Position numbers and translations under genes: made by a program. This document shows, piece after piece, positions 49,079 through 59,751 of a stretch of DNA of 64,000 nt; position 1 is the stretch's first letter; every line of letters begins with the position of its first letter. The notes beneath the pieces are model-generated. The model was given only the letters and a program-made list of their open reading frames with translations. It made no database searches and was not told the origin of the DNA. This stretch comes from Ananas comosus (Eukaryota > Streptophyta > Magnoliopsida > Poales > Bromeliaceae), in assembly GCF_001540865.1 (NCBI RefSeq), contig NC_033640.1:9328834-9392833 (forward strand), given 5' to 3'.

Positions 49079-50450
49079 AGAGACATAATAAAAACCGGCC
49101 TAGTAGCGTCTTATGAAAAACTTGATGGTCTTCGGTGAGTCAAATGTAGTAAACTAATTAGGGTAAAATGTATGAATGGTCTTGCTATCATGATATGGCT
49201 ACGTGGTCCTGCACTTCTCACTTAAAACACTTTAATCCATGAACTTTCACATATGTTGCTCTTTAGTTCATGACCGCTGAAAAAAAAAAAAAACTGTTAT
49301 TTGTTGTAAAATAACCTTGTTATCCTCATTTGGGTTTAATCTAAAATAAGCAAATCATTTTACAAAAGAGCTAAAATGGTCATCCAATAAGGGAAGGTAA
49401 TTAAAATTTTCTTTATGGTCAAGGGCTAAATTATAACATATGTGAAAGTTCGGAAACTAAAATATTTATGTGGAAAGTATGAGGATCAAGTCGCAATATC
49501 GGGATAGTACAGGGACTAACGATTATGTAAAAGCACGACTAACGGTTATGTAAAAGCACGCTGGAGAAAGAACTAGAATGTCTGAGGTTGCTGTTGACTC
49601 CCAATTTATCTGCCGAATTCTCGAGAAGGAAAATTTTGACCTGCTGCCGAATGTGAACTACAACATGTTTATCTCTGTGCGCATCAAATGTGATTTTGTG
49701 TTGCTGTGGAAAATATTTATATGATCATGTTATATGTGTCTCGAAATTCTGAGAGGTTTGATTGTTTCTTTAAGAAATATTAATGCGATTGCATAAAATG
49801 CTATGTTCTCCATATTCTTGTGTTTTTCAGTGGAACGCTTCAGTTCTTGAGCTTGTGCTTTTGCCCTCCCTGCAGCAGTTCCTGGCAGTAGTACCTTAGC
49901 GCCTGTTCTGAGTTCCGGCCGACCTGCTGTATCGTGGCGAGCTGCGAAGGTCGGATTTGAATCACATGCATGTTTGCTTTTGTGTCGGTTACAAGTCGTC
50001 GACCCTCGCTCGCTGGTACTGCTGTTGCCGATCAGTCCTTATCCTGCGGTTGCTACAAGCGCAGACGCCTGCGCACTCGTGCAAACACTGCAAACATGCA
50101 CAGCGAGAGAGAGGGAGGGAGAAGATAATAATACTCCGGTTAACAATCAATGTTTTCAAACAGGCTTCACAATTAAAAAGCTTTTTTTTTTTGAAGTGTT
50201 ATTTTAATATAAATTTATCAAATTATCCTAAATTAGATCATTTGTTATCTCTTGTAGCTTAGACAGCTACGAATTCTATGTAAAGTATCAGAATATTACA
50301 ACCCACTAGTTATCTTGATTGATTTACGATGCACTATGTCTGTAAAAAATGTTAGAATAAGATTTTGATTTGAAACTCAGGCAAGAGAAGCATGAAACAA
50401 GGATAACCAATTTTTTATTTCCCTATCATATAGGATAATTAATAATTAAT

Positions 50451-50637
50451 TAATGATTAATACCGATCGTCCCTAGAGCAAGTGACAAAGGACTTGATAG
50501 TTGATATTCGAGACCCAAGTTCGAATCCTACTTGATTCACATTTCCAGCTAAGTTTATTTCTAAATGAGATTTAGAAATAAACGAAGCGGGTAGTTTGCT
50601 ACCTATCTTTCAAAAATAAATAAAAATAATGATTAAT
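50451..50637 (+). repeat. tRNA-like SINE with exact 11-bp target duplication
   Basis: The body at 50462-50626 starts ACCGATCGTCCCTAGAGCAAG, has AAGTTCGAATCCTACTTG, then AGCTAAGTTTATTTCTAAATG and AACGAAGCGGGTAG, and ends in an A-rich tail. TAATGATTAAT flanks it at 50451-50461 and 50627-50637. It carries a small internal duplication (GATTTAGAAATAAACG). Confidence 0.85.
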
Positions 50638-50817
50638 GATTAGATATCTCACGCTCTCCATTAAATGTGCCTATTATTATTTCAATTTCTAATTTATCAG
50701 ATTGATTTAATAAAAAATGAGTTCAGAAATAATTTTGACATCCACTTATGTTGATATGACATGTTTAAGTGTAACTCCAAAATCATAACATATGAAAAAT
50801 TGATCTTAAAGTTTCAT

Positions 50818-50932
50818 GCAATTTGAAAAATTGTATTTTGAAAAATTCAATATCTCAAATTCTCGGCAATCATTCGGATGCCGAGACGAGCATGAACTAG
50901 ACTATTGTTGTCTACAGTGCCACGAGCTCCGT

Positions 50933-50966
<34 letters not shown>

Positions 50967-50977
50967 CAATTTGAAAA
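50818..50977 (+). mobile_element. Short poly(A) retroposon, unknown family
   Basis: The body at 50830-50933 is followed by 32 A (50934-50965) and is flanked by the exact 12-bp repeat GCAATTTGAAAA (50818-50829, 50966-50977). It lacks the B-box-like word and the shared tail of the SINE family. It may be a processed RNA copy or a different SINE. The long intact A tail and perfect duplication point to a recent insertion. Confidence 0.75.
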
Positions 50978-52197
50978 GTTTGTCGATCCGAAACGGAAAG
51001 AAGATATAACATTATAAAATATATATTGACATCACGCTAATATTATAGTGCGATTTGATGTAAAAAAGATTTATAAAATTTTATGGTTGAAAATTTTTTT
51101 CTACACCGTCCAGCTAAATTTGAAAAAAAAAAACTAAAATACAATAAAAACAAATTTATTCTATTGAAATTCCACGGTTCAGATTTGTTTCATCTAAAAT
51201 TAAATTATACATTATGAATTATCTATAATTATTTGAAGTGATGTATAATTTTTGTATTAAACTAAATTAATTAAAATGTAATATATCAAATAAATAATTT
51301 TTTATAATATATCTTTTATGTGGTCATCACATTTCCTCCCCAGAACTCTTAAAGCAGCATAAATTTTAAGCACACATCACGAATCTCAACGTAGGAATGA
51401 AGCTAAAAAGTTGGTATATACTTGCACCTTAGATTTCAAATATAAAGACTAGTTATTTTATATTTCAATTTAAATTTAGTTCTAAAAATGAAAAGAAATA
51501 GCTGCAACGTGCCGTCTATGCAGCAACACTTAGGAACCGTTTGATTATATGTAATTATAAATACAGTGTAATTAAAAATGTATATAGCTGAAAATATAGC
51601 AATTGCAATTATATGTATCATGTTTAGTTTGATGTAGTAGAAATTACTGTAAATACAAATATTTATTTGGTTGCATGTATTTGAAAAATACATTTTACAA
51701 TTTTAACATTACATATGTATAGTAGTAAGATTATCTCCAAAGCAGAAAAAAAAAAAATTTTATTTAAAAAATAATTAAAGAGGTAAACTTATTGTTTGCT
51801 TGAAGTTACTTTCTCCAATTACTGCAATTAGAATTATGGCTAATTTAGGTATAGTTTCAATTACTGCAGTTGGGCATTCTCCTGTAGTTTTTTTTGCCGC
51901 AGTTGGAGTTAGTACATTAAACAAAATACCAAATTTATATTTATATACAGTTATAACTACAGTACAGTTATAACTATACACAACCAAAGAGTCTTTTATT
52001 GTTACTGTATTACTATAACCCGCTATACTGTTGGTTGCTTTTCGAGATCAAAATGTCACACTCTAATAGAGCAGAATGTGCTAGTCTCTGAAGATGCTAA
52101 TTATGCTAATTTTTAGTCTTCTAATGATGTTTATCTTGCTTAACGTATTGTCCACGTTGACTATGCCACTGACCTCATTTTATTACAGCAATTCCTG

Positions 52198-52219
52198 GGT
52201 CAAATCTACTTCGTTGACC
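52198..52219 (+). promoter_or_regulatory. Inverted W-box pair, USP copy 1 promoter
   Basis: GGTCAA at 52198-52203 and TTGACC at 52214-52219 face each other, 10 bp apart. The same pair is kept upstream of the second USP copy. TTGAC cores are WRKY-factor sites. The position is about 130 bp upstream of the TATA box. Confidence 0.5.
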
Positions 52220-52352
52220 CCCTCTTAAAAAAAAAAGTAAAAATAAAAAAAAATAAAAAAATACAAGTAGCAGTTTGAACTGTAAGAGCTGTCGCCTCTC
52301 CCCTGCGAAAAGAGGCGGTAACACGGAACCGCCGCGCGAAAAGGCGCCGCAC

Positions 52353-52359
52353 TATAAAT
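52353..52359 (+). promoter_or_regulatory. TATA box, USP copy 1
   Basis: TATAAAT in the context CCGCACTATAAATGA, 120 bp before the ATG, is conserved in the paralogue at 59620. It is followed by a (CT)n leader at 52393-52424. Confidence 0.65.
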
Positions 52360-52389
52360 GACCCCACTCTCTGAGCTCTTCGAGTACCT

Positions 52390-52426
<37 letters not shown>

Positions 52427-52472
52427 CCCTTCTCCCCCACTAGATCTCTCCCTCTCTCCCCACAGCTCGTCC

Positions 52473-54145
52473 ATGGCGACAGGTAACCTAGGGTGCGTGG
52501 TGGTGGCCGTCGACAGTAGCGAGGAGAGCATGAAGGCCCTCCGCTGGGCCCTCGACAACCTCCGCCCCGCCGGAGTCGCCGCCGCGGATCCCGGCGTCCT
52601 GATCATCCTCCACGTCCAACCCGCTCCGTCCATCGCCACGAGCCTCAACCCGGGCTCCATCCCCTTCGGCGGTCGAAGTAACCCTCCCAAACCCTAGTTC
52701 CTTCCCCCCCCTCTTTAAATCGGAATCGGATCATGTTCATGTCGTTGTGGTGTTGGTGTTGGTTTTGGTGTTGGTGCTTGTTGCGGTGCGGTGTGGCTTT
52801 AAGGCGATGTGGATGTGCCGGCGTTCTCGGCCGCGATCGAGGCGCATCAGCGGCGGATCACGGACGCGATCCTTAAGCACGCCCTGGATATATGCGCCGA
52901 TAGAAACGTGAGATCGGGTTGTGTTAATCATATGTATTTTGATTCGTTTGCATTTGTATTGTGATCGAACCTTTCTCTTTTGCCGTAAATTTTAGGTGAA
53001 TGTGAGAACCGAAGTGGTGGTGGGCGATCCGAAGGTGAAGATCTGCGAGGCCACCGTAAACTTGCACGCCGACTTACTGGTGATGGGGTGTCGTTCGATG
53101 GGACCGATCAAGAGGTGATTTGATTGATCTCTTCCCCCCTTTCTATTGTTTAAATCAATTTCTTTCCTCATTAATAAATCTTTAGCCATTTTGAAGTTGT
53201 TATTCGCTTTGATCTTTAATCACCAACTTATTACTTTAACTTCACTGTAGTACTGATGATCTTTATGTAGGAATCTCGATTTTCAGAAAAATATAGAAAT
53301 CTCCGGTTTATGAATAATATACAGTTGAATTGTTTGCTACATAGCTTGATGAAGATTGGCTGCAGCTTTTGGGTTTGATCTGAATGTTTGAAGAGAATTG
53401 TAATTGTTTACAGTGCCCTGATGTTCAAGAGATTCTGTTTGTGTTTTAAGGTTCAACTTTAGTGTGCGGAAATTGTGTCAAGAATCTCTGTCATGCTATT
53501 AGAAATGTAATGAATTCTAGGAATATGTGGTGTCAAGTTACCTCTAAGCTCAATTTTTATTATTTATTATTTATTTTTCTTCGCAAATCAAAGTTTATAT
53601 TACCTTTTTCCATCTCTTTACATGTTAAATTTCACGTGTCATAATCTTCTTGATTATGCTTCTGATTATGCTTCTGTAGACTTAAACCATCAGCTTGGGA
53701 TCGCATGAAAAAGAGGTCAAAACAAGCGGAGTCGGTAGAGGATATGGGTCGTTCAATTTCTAGGACAAAAAAGTATCTAGCAAATTTACATGCTTTTCAT
53801 GATGCATCCAAGTGTTACTTGTTTGGGTTACCAACATGACAATTCAAGTTGCGTACCTAGTATGTGATCTTGCAATAAATGCTGTTCTGTAAGCGAATTG
53901 TGATCAGTTGTTGCTTGAATAGTCTTTTGGAGGTATTTTGACCTTCTTGTGTTATGTTGATGTTACTCCTATTTTCATGTGCTGCTATTGAGAATCTTTA
54001 ATTTAGTGATGAATGTGCCATCTATAAATGAATGCCCTAAATATTTTTCAAATTGCTGTTTTGTTGCAGGATGTTCTTAGGAAGTGTGAGCAACTACTGC
54101 ATCAACCATGTAAGCTGCCCAGTTCTCGTGATAAGGGGAACATGA
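52473..54145 (+). CDS. Universal stress protein A-like, tandem copy 1
   Basis: Exons are 52473-52677, 52804-52907, 52996-53114 and 54070-54145, phases consistent, 167 aa. Small soluble proteins of this family adopt a Rossmann-like fold; many bind ATP and are induced by stress. The first beta strand is CVVVAVDSSEESMKALRWAL (8-27), and HQRRITDAIL marks the middle helix. The nucleotide loop is G134-x2-S137-x9-G147-S148 (GCRSMGPIKRMFLGSVS), with Ser where the classical motif has Gly. The end is CPVLVIRGT. The intron count matches its paralogue. The last exon is only 25 codons. The duplicate at 59752 shares promoter, introns and 3' flank. Confidence 0.92.
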
Positions 54146-55455
54146 GCTCCTTTTCTACCGTGTTTGCTGTTGTTGTTCTAGCTTTCGAACTAAGAGTGCA
54201 TCTACCATTGACTGCCATTGAAGTTCTTGTATATAGTCCATGGTTTTCCCTGCAGTTACCTTCATTTCGCTGTATAGAAATTGCTATAGCTCCTAGATTT
54301 GAGTTGTATTGCAAAGTTGTAGAGGTTTTGAAGAGAGTTGGGACCGAGAACTATTTTCTTTTTCACTCTGCATAGCGTGTTGTCCGTTTGTATATCGGCG
54401 CAAAGATTTGAGCTGTTTAATTGCTTTATAGCCTAAAGTTTTTGCTGTTTGCTTCAACAAATATGTTGTTTTATAAGAATTAACGATTGAATAGAAACTC
54501 GGATATGTTATTATAAGGGTCTAGAGTTGATTATTCGCAACAGTGTCCATTAGCAGTGGCTATACATATCCTCGGCATCTTTGTAGAATTTATATTTATA
54601 TTTATATAACCTTCTAATTGGCTAGCGGACGGTGCTCCATCCGCATCTGGCGGAATGTGGGGCCCATGGTGGTCTCGCAGCCTGTAGTTGTGGGGCCTGC
54701 TGCTATACATGAGTAGTTTCTCATTCATGGCGCCCACGGTTTTGCTATCATTCACTGCGGGTCTTTTCACTAATTATATCTCCTTCAGGCCCTTTGGACT
54801 GCTGTCTTTTCCGTTTCTTCAGCGTTCTGCACTCTGCTGATCTGTCGGTACCTCCTCCGTCTTTACAAGGACGAGTGCGGAGGGGGTTTTTCGTTGTATC
54901 TGCCCGTGCCGAGGTCGGGGCGGCTGTACGACAATCTCTTCTTGGATTTTCTTCGACGACTTTTGCTGTCTTTTGTTGGTGGATCTGCTATGCTCCTCTG
55001 CTACGTGCCCTCCTAGATAGCGTGTTATTTCTTAATTTGTCATCTAAACTGAACTCAACTGATTTGCTTTTACATCTCAATTTGATCAGCCTAGTATAAA
55101 AATAATTTACATTCTATGTACTTCAACCGAGAGAGCCATGTATTGGGAGAAAACAAAAGAAATTGTAGAGTACGTAGAGATTGAGAATTGCTTTGTGGAA
55201 AGCAAATGCGTCGCGAGGTTTATGTAGAAAGTTTGGAGCGTAACTAACAAAAGAGAAATCCGGAGAAACAACCTGTGCCGGTTCTGTAACCGAGCTCAAA
55301 GAATCCGTTCTGTTTGGTAGTTACATCACATCGTGGGCATGTGTCCGGTTGCTCGATCTCTCATTAGTAGCCGTTGACTGTGCCGAATCACTAGACCTTT
55401 AATTAAGGTGTCGATGAGATTTAGCTATAATATTATTTTTAGTGACACTATTTAA
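54146..55455. other. USP copy 1 3' region
   Basis: 54146-54590 and 55010-55455 match the flank of the second USP copy (62880-63450 and 63460-63960). The ~430 bp between (about 54590-55010) are absent from copy 2 and are an insertion here or a deletion there. No gene is supported. Confidence 0.6.
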
Positions 55456-56037
55456 TCTATCTCTATCTATCTATCTATCTATATATCTATATCTATATTC
55501 TATATAATATATTATTTGACACTCCTCCGTACCACGTGGCATTCTCTTTTTATTTGACTCTTCGCTTTCTGAAAGGCCACTTTTTTTCAATTTGACTCTT
55601 CACTTTTTGAAGAGCCTCTCTTCCTAAACATCTCTCTCTCCTCTCTCTCTAATTTTATCCAATGCTCTCTCTCCTCTCTCCCAAAGTTTCTCTCTCTATT
55701 CTCTCTCTACCTATGCCTTCTCTCTTTCCTTCCCTCCCAAAGTTTCTATTAAAATCGGAACGACGAAAAATAGATTTAGAAAATAATTTAATACAAGAAA
55801 AGAAAAGATAAAGAAAGAACACACCGATATTTACGTAGTTCGGCCAACGGCTTACGTCCACGGGCGAAGACGGAGCAAATACTTTATTAATGTCGAAAAG
55901 GAGGAGTACAAAAAAATCTCTCAAAAGACCAAAACTTAATTAGATCCGAAACGCCGCAAAAGCAACTCCAAAAGTGAGTTGGCTCCTCAACCCGTACGGA
56001 CTCCAAAGTGGCGTTAATTAGAGCCTCCGCTGATCCA

Positions 56038-56233
56038 TGCCTCACTAGGGCTGGCAAACGAGCGAGCCGGCTCGCGTTCGACTCGTGTTCGGCTCGATAT
56101 TAGGCTCGCTCGAGCTCGACTTGAAATTGAATGAGCCGAGCTTGAACAAAATAAAAGGCTCGAAATTCATTTCAAGCTGAGCTTGAGTATTACTCGGCTC
56201 GTTCGAATTAGGCTCGAAAAGCTCGAAAAGCTC

Positions 56234-56270
<37 letters not shown>

Positions 56271-56556
56271 TATATATAGTATATTATATATATATATATA
56301 CAGCTATGGTGCTTGTTAAAACACCAAACACTTGGTGCTTGTAGTTTTGTACCGTTAGATCCACTTCTCGGATCATTTCAACCATTAGATTATACTATTC
56401 AACCAACCACAACTCAACCCTAAGGGGCCTACATCATTCTAACCGCATATTTCTTAATTCAATGGCGCTAAAAATTTACAAGCATCAATAACTTTAATAC
56501 TTTTAAAGTATAGGAGCTCTTTAATATTAGTTTATAAATATATATATATATATATA

Positions 56557-56626
<70 letters not shown>

Positions 56627-57186
56627 GTATTTTAATTATATATAGGCTTTAATTTAATTTGGACTATTATTGTTGGCCCATAAAATAAATCCAACAAGTA
56701 CAACCGTGCAATTGAGTCCAACTCTAAATTTACATAATACACTCTCTCTTTCAGACTTTCATTGTTACACATAACCCTAAAATATGATAATATTCAAATT
56801 CTCAAATCCCTAATTTTTTTCCCCTCTTTCTCTCTCTCTCTTTCTCTCTCTCTCTCGTTCTCCCTCAGACCCTCACCCACTCAGGCAGTCACCCTAACTC
56901 ACATTTCTTGTAATTATTTTGTATTTTGAACTATTGGACATGTTACATCAAATTGTAGGTAATGTTATATAAAAATTAAACTATTGATTATATAATGTCG
57001 AGAATTTCAATCGGCTCGTTTAGAGCTCGAGCTTGGCTCGACTCGAAATTAGGCTCGCTTGAGCTCGGCTCGAATTAATCTCAAGCCGAGCTTGAGCCTA
57101 GATTTAGGCTCAAAATTAATTTCAAGCCGAATTTGAGCTGACATAAGCTCGCTCGAGTTCGGCTCGTTTCCACCCCTATGCCTTAC
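56038..57186. mobile_element. hAT MITE nested in the solo LTR
   Basis: The element is 56046-57178. The ends are TAGGGCTGGCAAACGAGC and, reversed, TAGGGGTGGAAACGAGCC. Eight-base flanks are TGCCTCAC (56038-56045) and TGCCTTAC (57179-57186), 7/8. Long subterminal arms of GAGCTCG / GGCTCG words face each other, as in the elements at 42640 and 32204. The interior holds (TA)n tracts and a smaller MITE. Confidence 0.82.
56300..56525. repeat. (TA)n-associated MITE nested in hAT MITE
   Basis: Between (TA)n tracts at 56230-56299 and 56538-56622. It shares ACCATTAGATTATACTATTCAACCAACC, CTCAACCCTA.GGG.CCTACATCATTCTAACCGCA and AAYCARYGGC-type words with the copy at 34082-34300, in the same order. Confidence 0.7.
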
Positions 57187-58388
57187 CGTACGGAACATGA
57201 ATGGCTTGGCTTAATTAATTAGACTTGGGTCTAATTAACATTGTGGGATCATTAGAGCTTGCCTCTAATTAGAACACGAACCACCAACAACTAAATTAAT
57301 TTTTATGATTTTTAATTTGGTCGCAGCTAGATTAATTTGACCGTAGCATGTATTTATAATACATGTCTCCTAAATAGAGTTTAATTCTAATTCAATTAGA
57401 AATTAGATTCCGACTCATAATCCATATATGTCAAATTAAATCTAAATTATATCCAATCCCAAATAGATTAGGATTTATCCTCAATTTAGATAACTACAAA
57501 TCTAAATCGATAACTATAAATCTAAACCAAATATAACAGTTTCTCTCTCTACTCTCTCTCTATCTATCTATGCCTTCTCTCATTCCTTCTCTTTCAAGTT
57601 TCTCTCTCTAGTCTCTCTCTCTACCTATGCCTTTCTCTCTTTTCTTTCATTGGGTGGCTTGGGCGGCAACAGCAGCGGTCACGGCCGCGGCGATAACTTG
57701 GACGACGTCAGCAGCGGTAACCGCGACAACGTGAGCGGCATTGACGGCAGCGATGGCGACTTGGGCAGCGTTAGCGGCGGACACGACGACGGCAACATCA
57801 TACAAAAAAAAAAAAAAATCGCAATTTTTTTTTTTTNTCTTCTTCTTTTTTTTCTTTACTTCTTGCCTGACAACATCGAATGGCAGCTTAGGCGGTGCCA
57901 GCGGCGGCTTGGGCGGCGTCGGCAGTACGCACGACAGTGGGAAGCAGCGTCAGCGGTCATGGTGGCAGTGGCGGCCGCGGGGACAATGGCGGTCGCTACA
58001 ACAACATCAGCAGCGGTCACGACGGCAACAGCCACCGTTTTCCTTTTCTTTTTTTTTTTCTTTTTTTTTGTTTCTCTTCCACTTATTCTCTGTAACTCGC
58101 TCTTCTTCTTTTTCTTCTTTTTTTTTTTATCTCTTCTTCCTCCTCTTCCTTCTTCTTCTTCTTCCTCTTCTTCTATTTGAAAGATAATTGAAAATTTAAT
58201 GTCACTATAATTTTTTTTCCCTAAAAAAACTATTTTATATGATTTTATGTCGAATCAAACACCTCCTTAAATATATTTTTTTAAAAATTAATTATTTTTT
58301 CGCATATTTTTTTATTTTTATTTAATTATTTTTTTTAAATATTATATTTATATTATCTATCCACAGCGAAGCGCGGATCCTACACTAG

Positions 58389-59064
58389 TTATATTTTATA
58401 ACACATCACTATTACTCAGGAGGAGGATCAAACAAACTCTCATGTTATTTTATTCATTACCGGTTATTACAGGATCGGATGTGCTGCTCTAATCACTCCA
58501 AACATGTTCGTCGACTTAATTTAGTAATGCACACAACACTCCCAACTTAAACAAAATTATACCATACAAAACAAAATTTCAAATTTGAAGAGGGAGACCG
58601 ACCGTCCCTACGGCAAGTGGCAAAATATTTGGTGGTTGATATCCAAGGTCCCAAGTTCGAGTACTAATTGATTTACATTTTCAGCTAAATTTATTTTTAA
58701 ATAAAATAAACGAAGCGGGTAGCGTGCTATCTATCTCTCCAAAAAAAAAAAAAATTGAAGAAGGAGAGATTTAAGTAACCGTATACAACAAGAAGGGAGG
58801 ATTCTAATCGACTCTAACACTTTACTGTGGAGATATATAATCAATAACCATCTCATTTTCTTTACGGAAAAAGGCTCATTCAATACTTGCCGATCACTGC
58901 ATCTGCATTCATGGGACATACAAAAAGCCCAAACCACAAAGCAAAAGAGTAGGCCGCTCTGATCCAGTCAGTTTCAGCAACAATCATAGATGGTCCCTCA
59001 TCTACTGACTTTTATCTTACACGTCCACTCTGTAACTGACCTCATTTTAATTCAGCAATGTCTG
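58389..59064. other. Junction between the USP tandem units
   Basis: 58389-58440 continues the duplicated 3' flank of USP copy 1. A SINE follows at 58598-58754. The duplicated promoter of copy 2 begins at about 59037 (CTGACCTCATTTTAATTCAGCA). No gene. Confidence 0.6.
58585..58767 (+). repeat. tRNA-like SINE with 13-bp target duplication
   Basis: The body at 58598-58754 has CCGACCGTCCCTACGGCAAG, a degraded B box (AAGTTCGAGTACTAATTG), AGCTAAATTTATTTTTAAATA, AACGAAGCGGGTAGCG and 14 A. TTGAAGAGGGAGA (58585-58597) and TTGAAGAAGGAGA (58755-58767) flank it, 12/13. Confidence 0.82.
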
Positions 59065-59085
59065 GGTCAACCTTTTCCGTTGACC
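59065..59085 (+). promoter_or_regulatory. Inverted W-box pair, USP copy 2 promoter
   Basis: GGTCAA at 59065-59070 and TTGACC at 59080-59085, 9 bp apart, in sequence otherwise diverged from copy 1. Retention of both hexamers suggests constraint, though the duplicate is not old enough to be sure. Confidence 0.5.
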
Positions 59086-59619
59086 AACCCTTAAAAAAAA
59101 AAATTCAAATACCACCCCTATTATTTTGCTTTTTTTTTTTTATTTTAGTACTATACGGTTTAAAGTGTATCAATTTGATACTCCGTGATTACATTTTTTT
59201 TTTCTTTTTTTTATTACCTTCACTAATTTATTTTAATTAAATTAGTGACAAAATTAAAACTAAAATATATTAAAGTAAATATTCGATAAATTTTGGTGGG
59301 TATTCGAAGTTTTTTATATATAATTTAACGACCCACTTGAAATTTTTTATATATAATTTAACGAAATGTTAACGGAGGAACTTACGAAAAGAAAAAAATA
59401 AAATTATATAATATTAAATTAATACAGTTTAAATTATTATAGAATATTAAAGTAAAAAAGTGCCGATCTATATAAATGATAAGTTTACCAAAAAAAAAAA
59501 AAAAAAAAAAAAAGGGTTTGCAATTTGAACGGAGTGAGGCGCTGTTAGTTACAACTGTAACAGCTATCGCCTGCGAAAATAGGCGCCAAGAAAGAGCCAC
59601 GCGCGAAAAGCGGCCGCAC

Positions 59620-59626
59620 TATAAAT
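59620..59626 (+). promoter_or_regulatory. TATA box, USP copy 2
   Basis: TATAAAT in CCGCACTATAAATAAG, 126 bp before the ATG, equivalent to 52353 in copy 1, followed by a longer (CT)n leader at 59662-59712. Confidence 0.65.
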
Positions 59627-59660
59627 AAGCCCACTCTCTGAGCTCTTCGAGTAGCTTCTC

Positions 59661-59715
<55 letters not shown>

Positions 59716-59751
59716 CACTAGATTCTCTCCCTCTCTCCCCGCACCTCTTCC

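Larger units (their letters stand above)
49079..52197. other. RBP 3' region and intergenic
   Basis: 49079 to about 50100 probably includes the 3' UTR. The stretch near 49831 resembles a splice acceptor, so the UTR may be spliced. A SINE lies at 50462-50626 and a different poly(A) retroposon at 50830-50965. 51000-52150 is AT-rich with no gene. Confidence 0.5.
55742..57543 (-). mobile_element. Solo LTR (copia-like) inside the Helitron
   Basis: On the minus strand it starts TGTTATATTTGG (57538) and ends ..CGTTCCGATTTTAATA (55747), a decayed ..CA end. GTTTC is duplicated at 55742-55746 and 57539-57543 (5-bp TSD). The R/U5-like part contains GTGGACGTAAGCCGTTGG CCGAACTACG-type sequence, common in plant copia LTRs. 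There is no internal domain, so it is a solo LTR. About 660 bp after removing the nested MITE. Confidence 0.75.
55456..58388 (+). mobile_element. Non-autonomous Helitron with paralogous empty site
   Basis: 5' end TCTATCTCTATC at 55456. The 3' end has the hairpin CAGCG-AAG-CGCGG (58364-58376) and terminal CTAG (58385-58388). It is inserted between A (55455) and T (58389), the Helitron target. The duplicated USP flank has the uninterrupted site, TTTTAA|TTACATTT at 63954-63967, and homology resumes after the element (TTATATTTTATAACACATCAC versus TTACATTTTATCACACAGCAC). No Rep/helicase frame is present. It contains a nested solo LTR with further insertions, and a GC-rich GGCGGC-type segment at 57650-58040. 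Confidence 0.88.

Noticed and set aside
54028..54375. 115-aa frame covering the last exon of USP copy 1
   Set aside because: Different frame from the USP exon, which continues RMFLGSVSNYC; the frame is a by-product.
55640..55740. Flanking TCTCTC-rich direct repeats as a possible LTR pair (with 57540-57640)
   Set aside because: They are CT-rich host sequence split by the solo LTR; the 5-bp GTTTC duplication places the boundaries just inside them.
57650..58187. Gly/Ser/Asp-rich frame inside the Helitron
   Set aside because: Low-complexity translation of GGCGGC-like repeats interrupted by an N and poly(T) runs; no domain, no start context.
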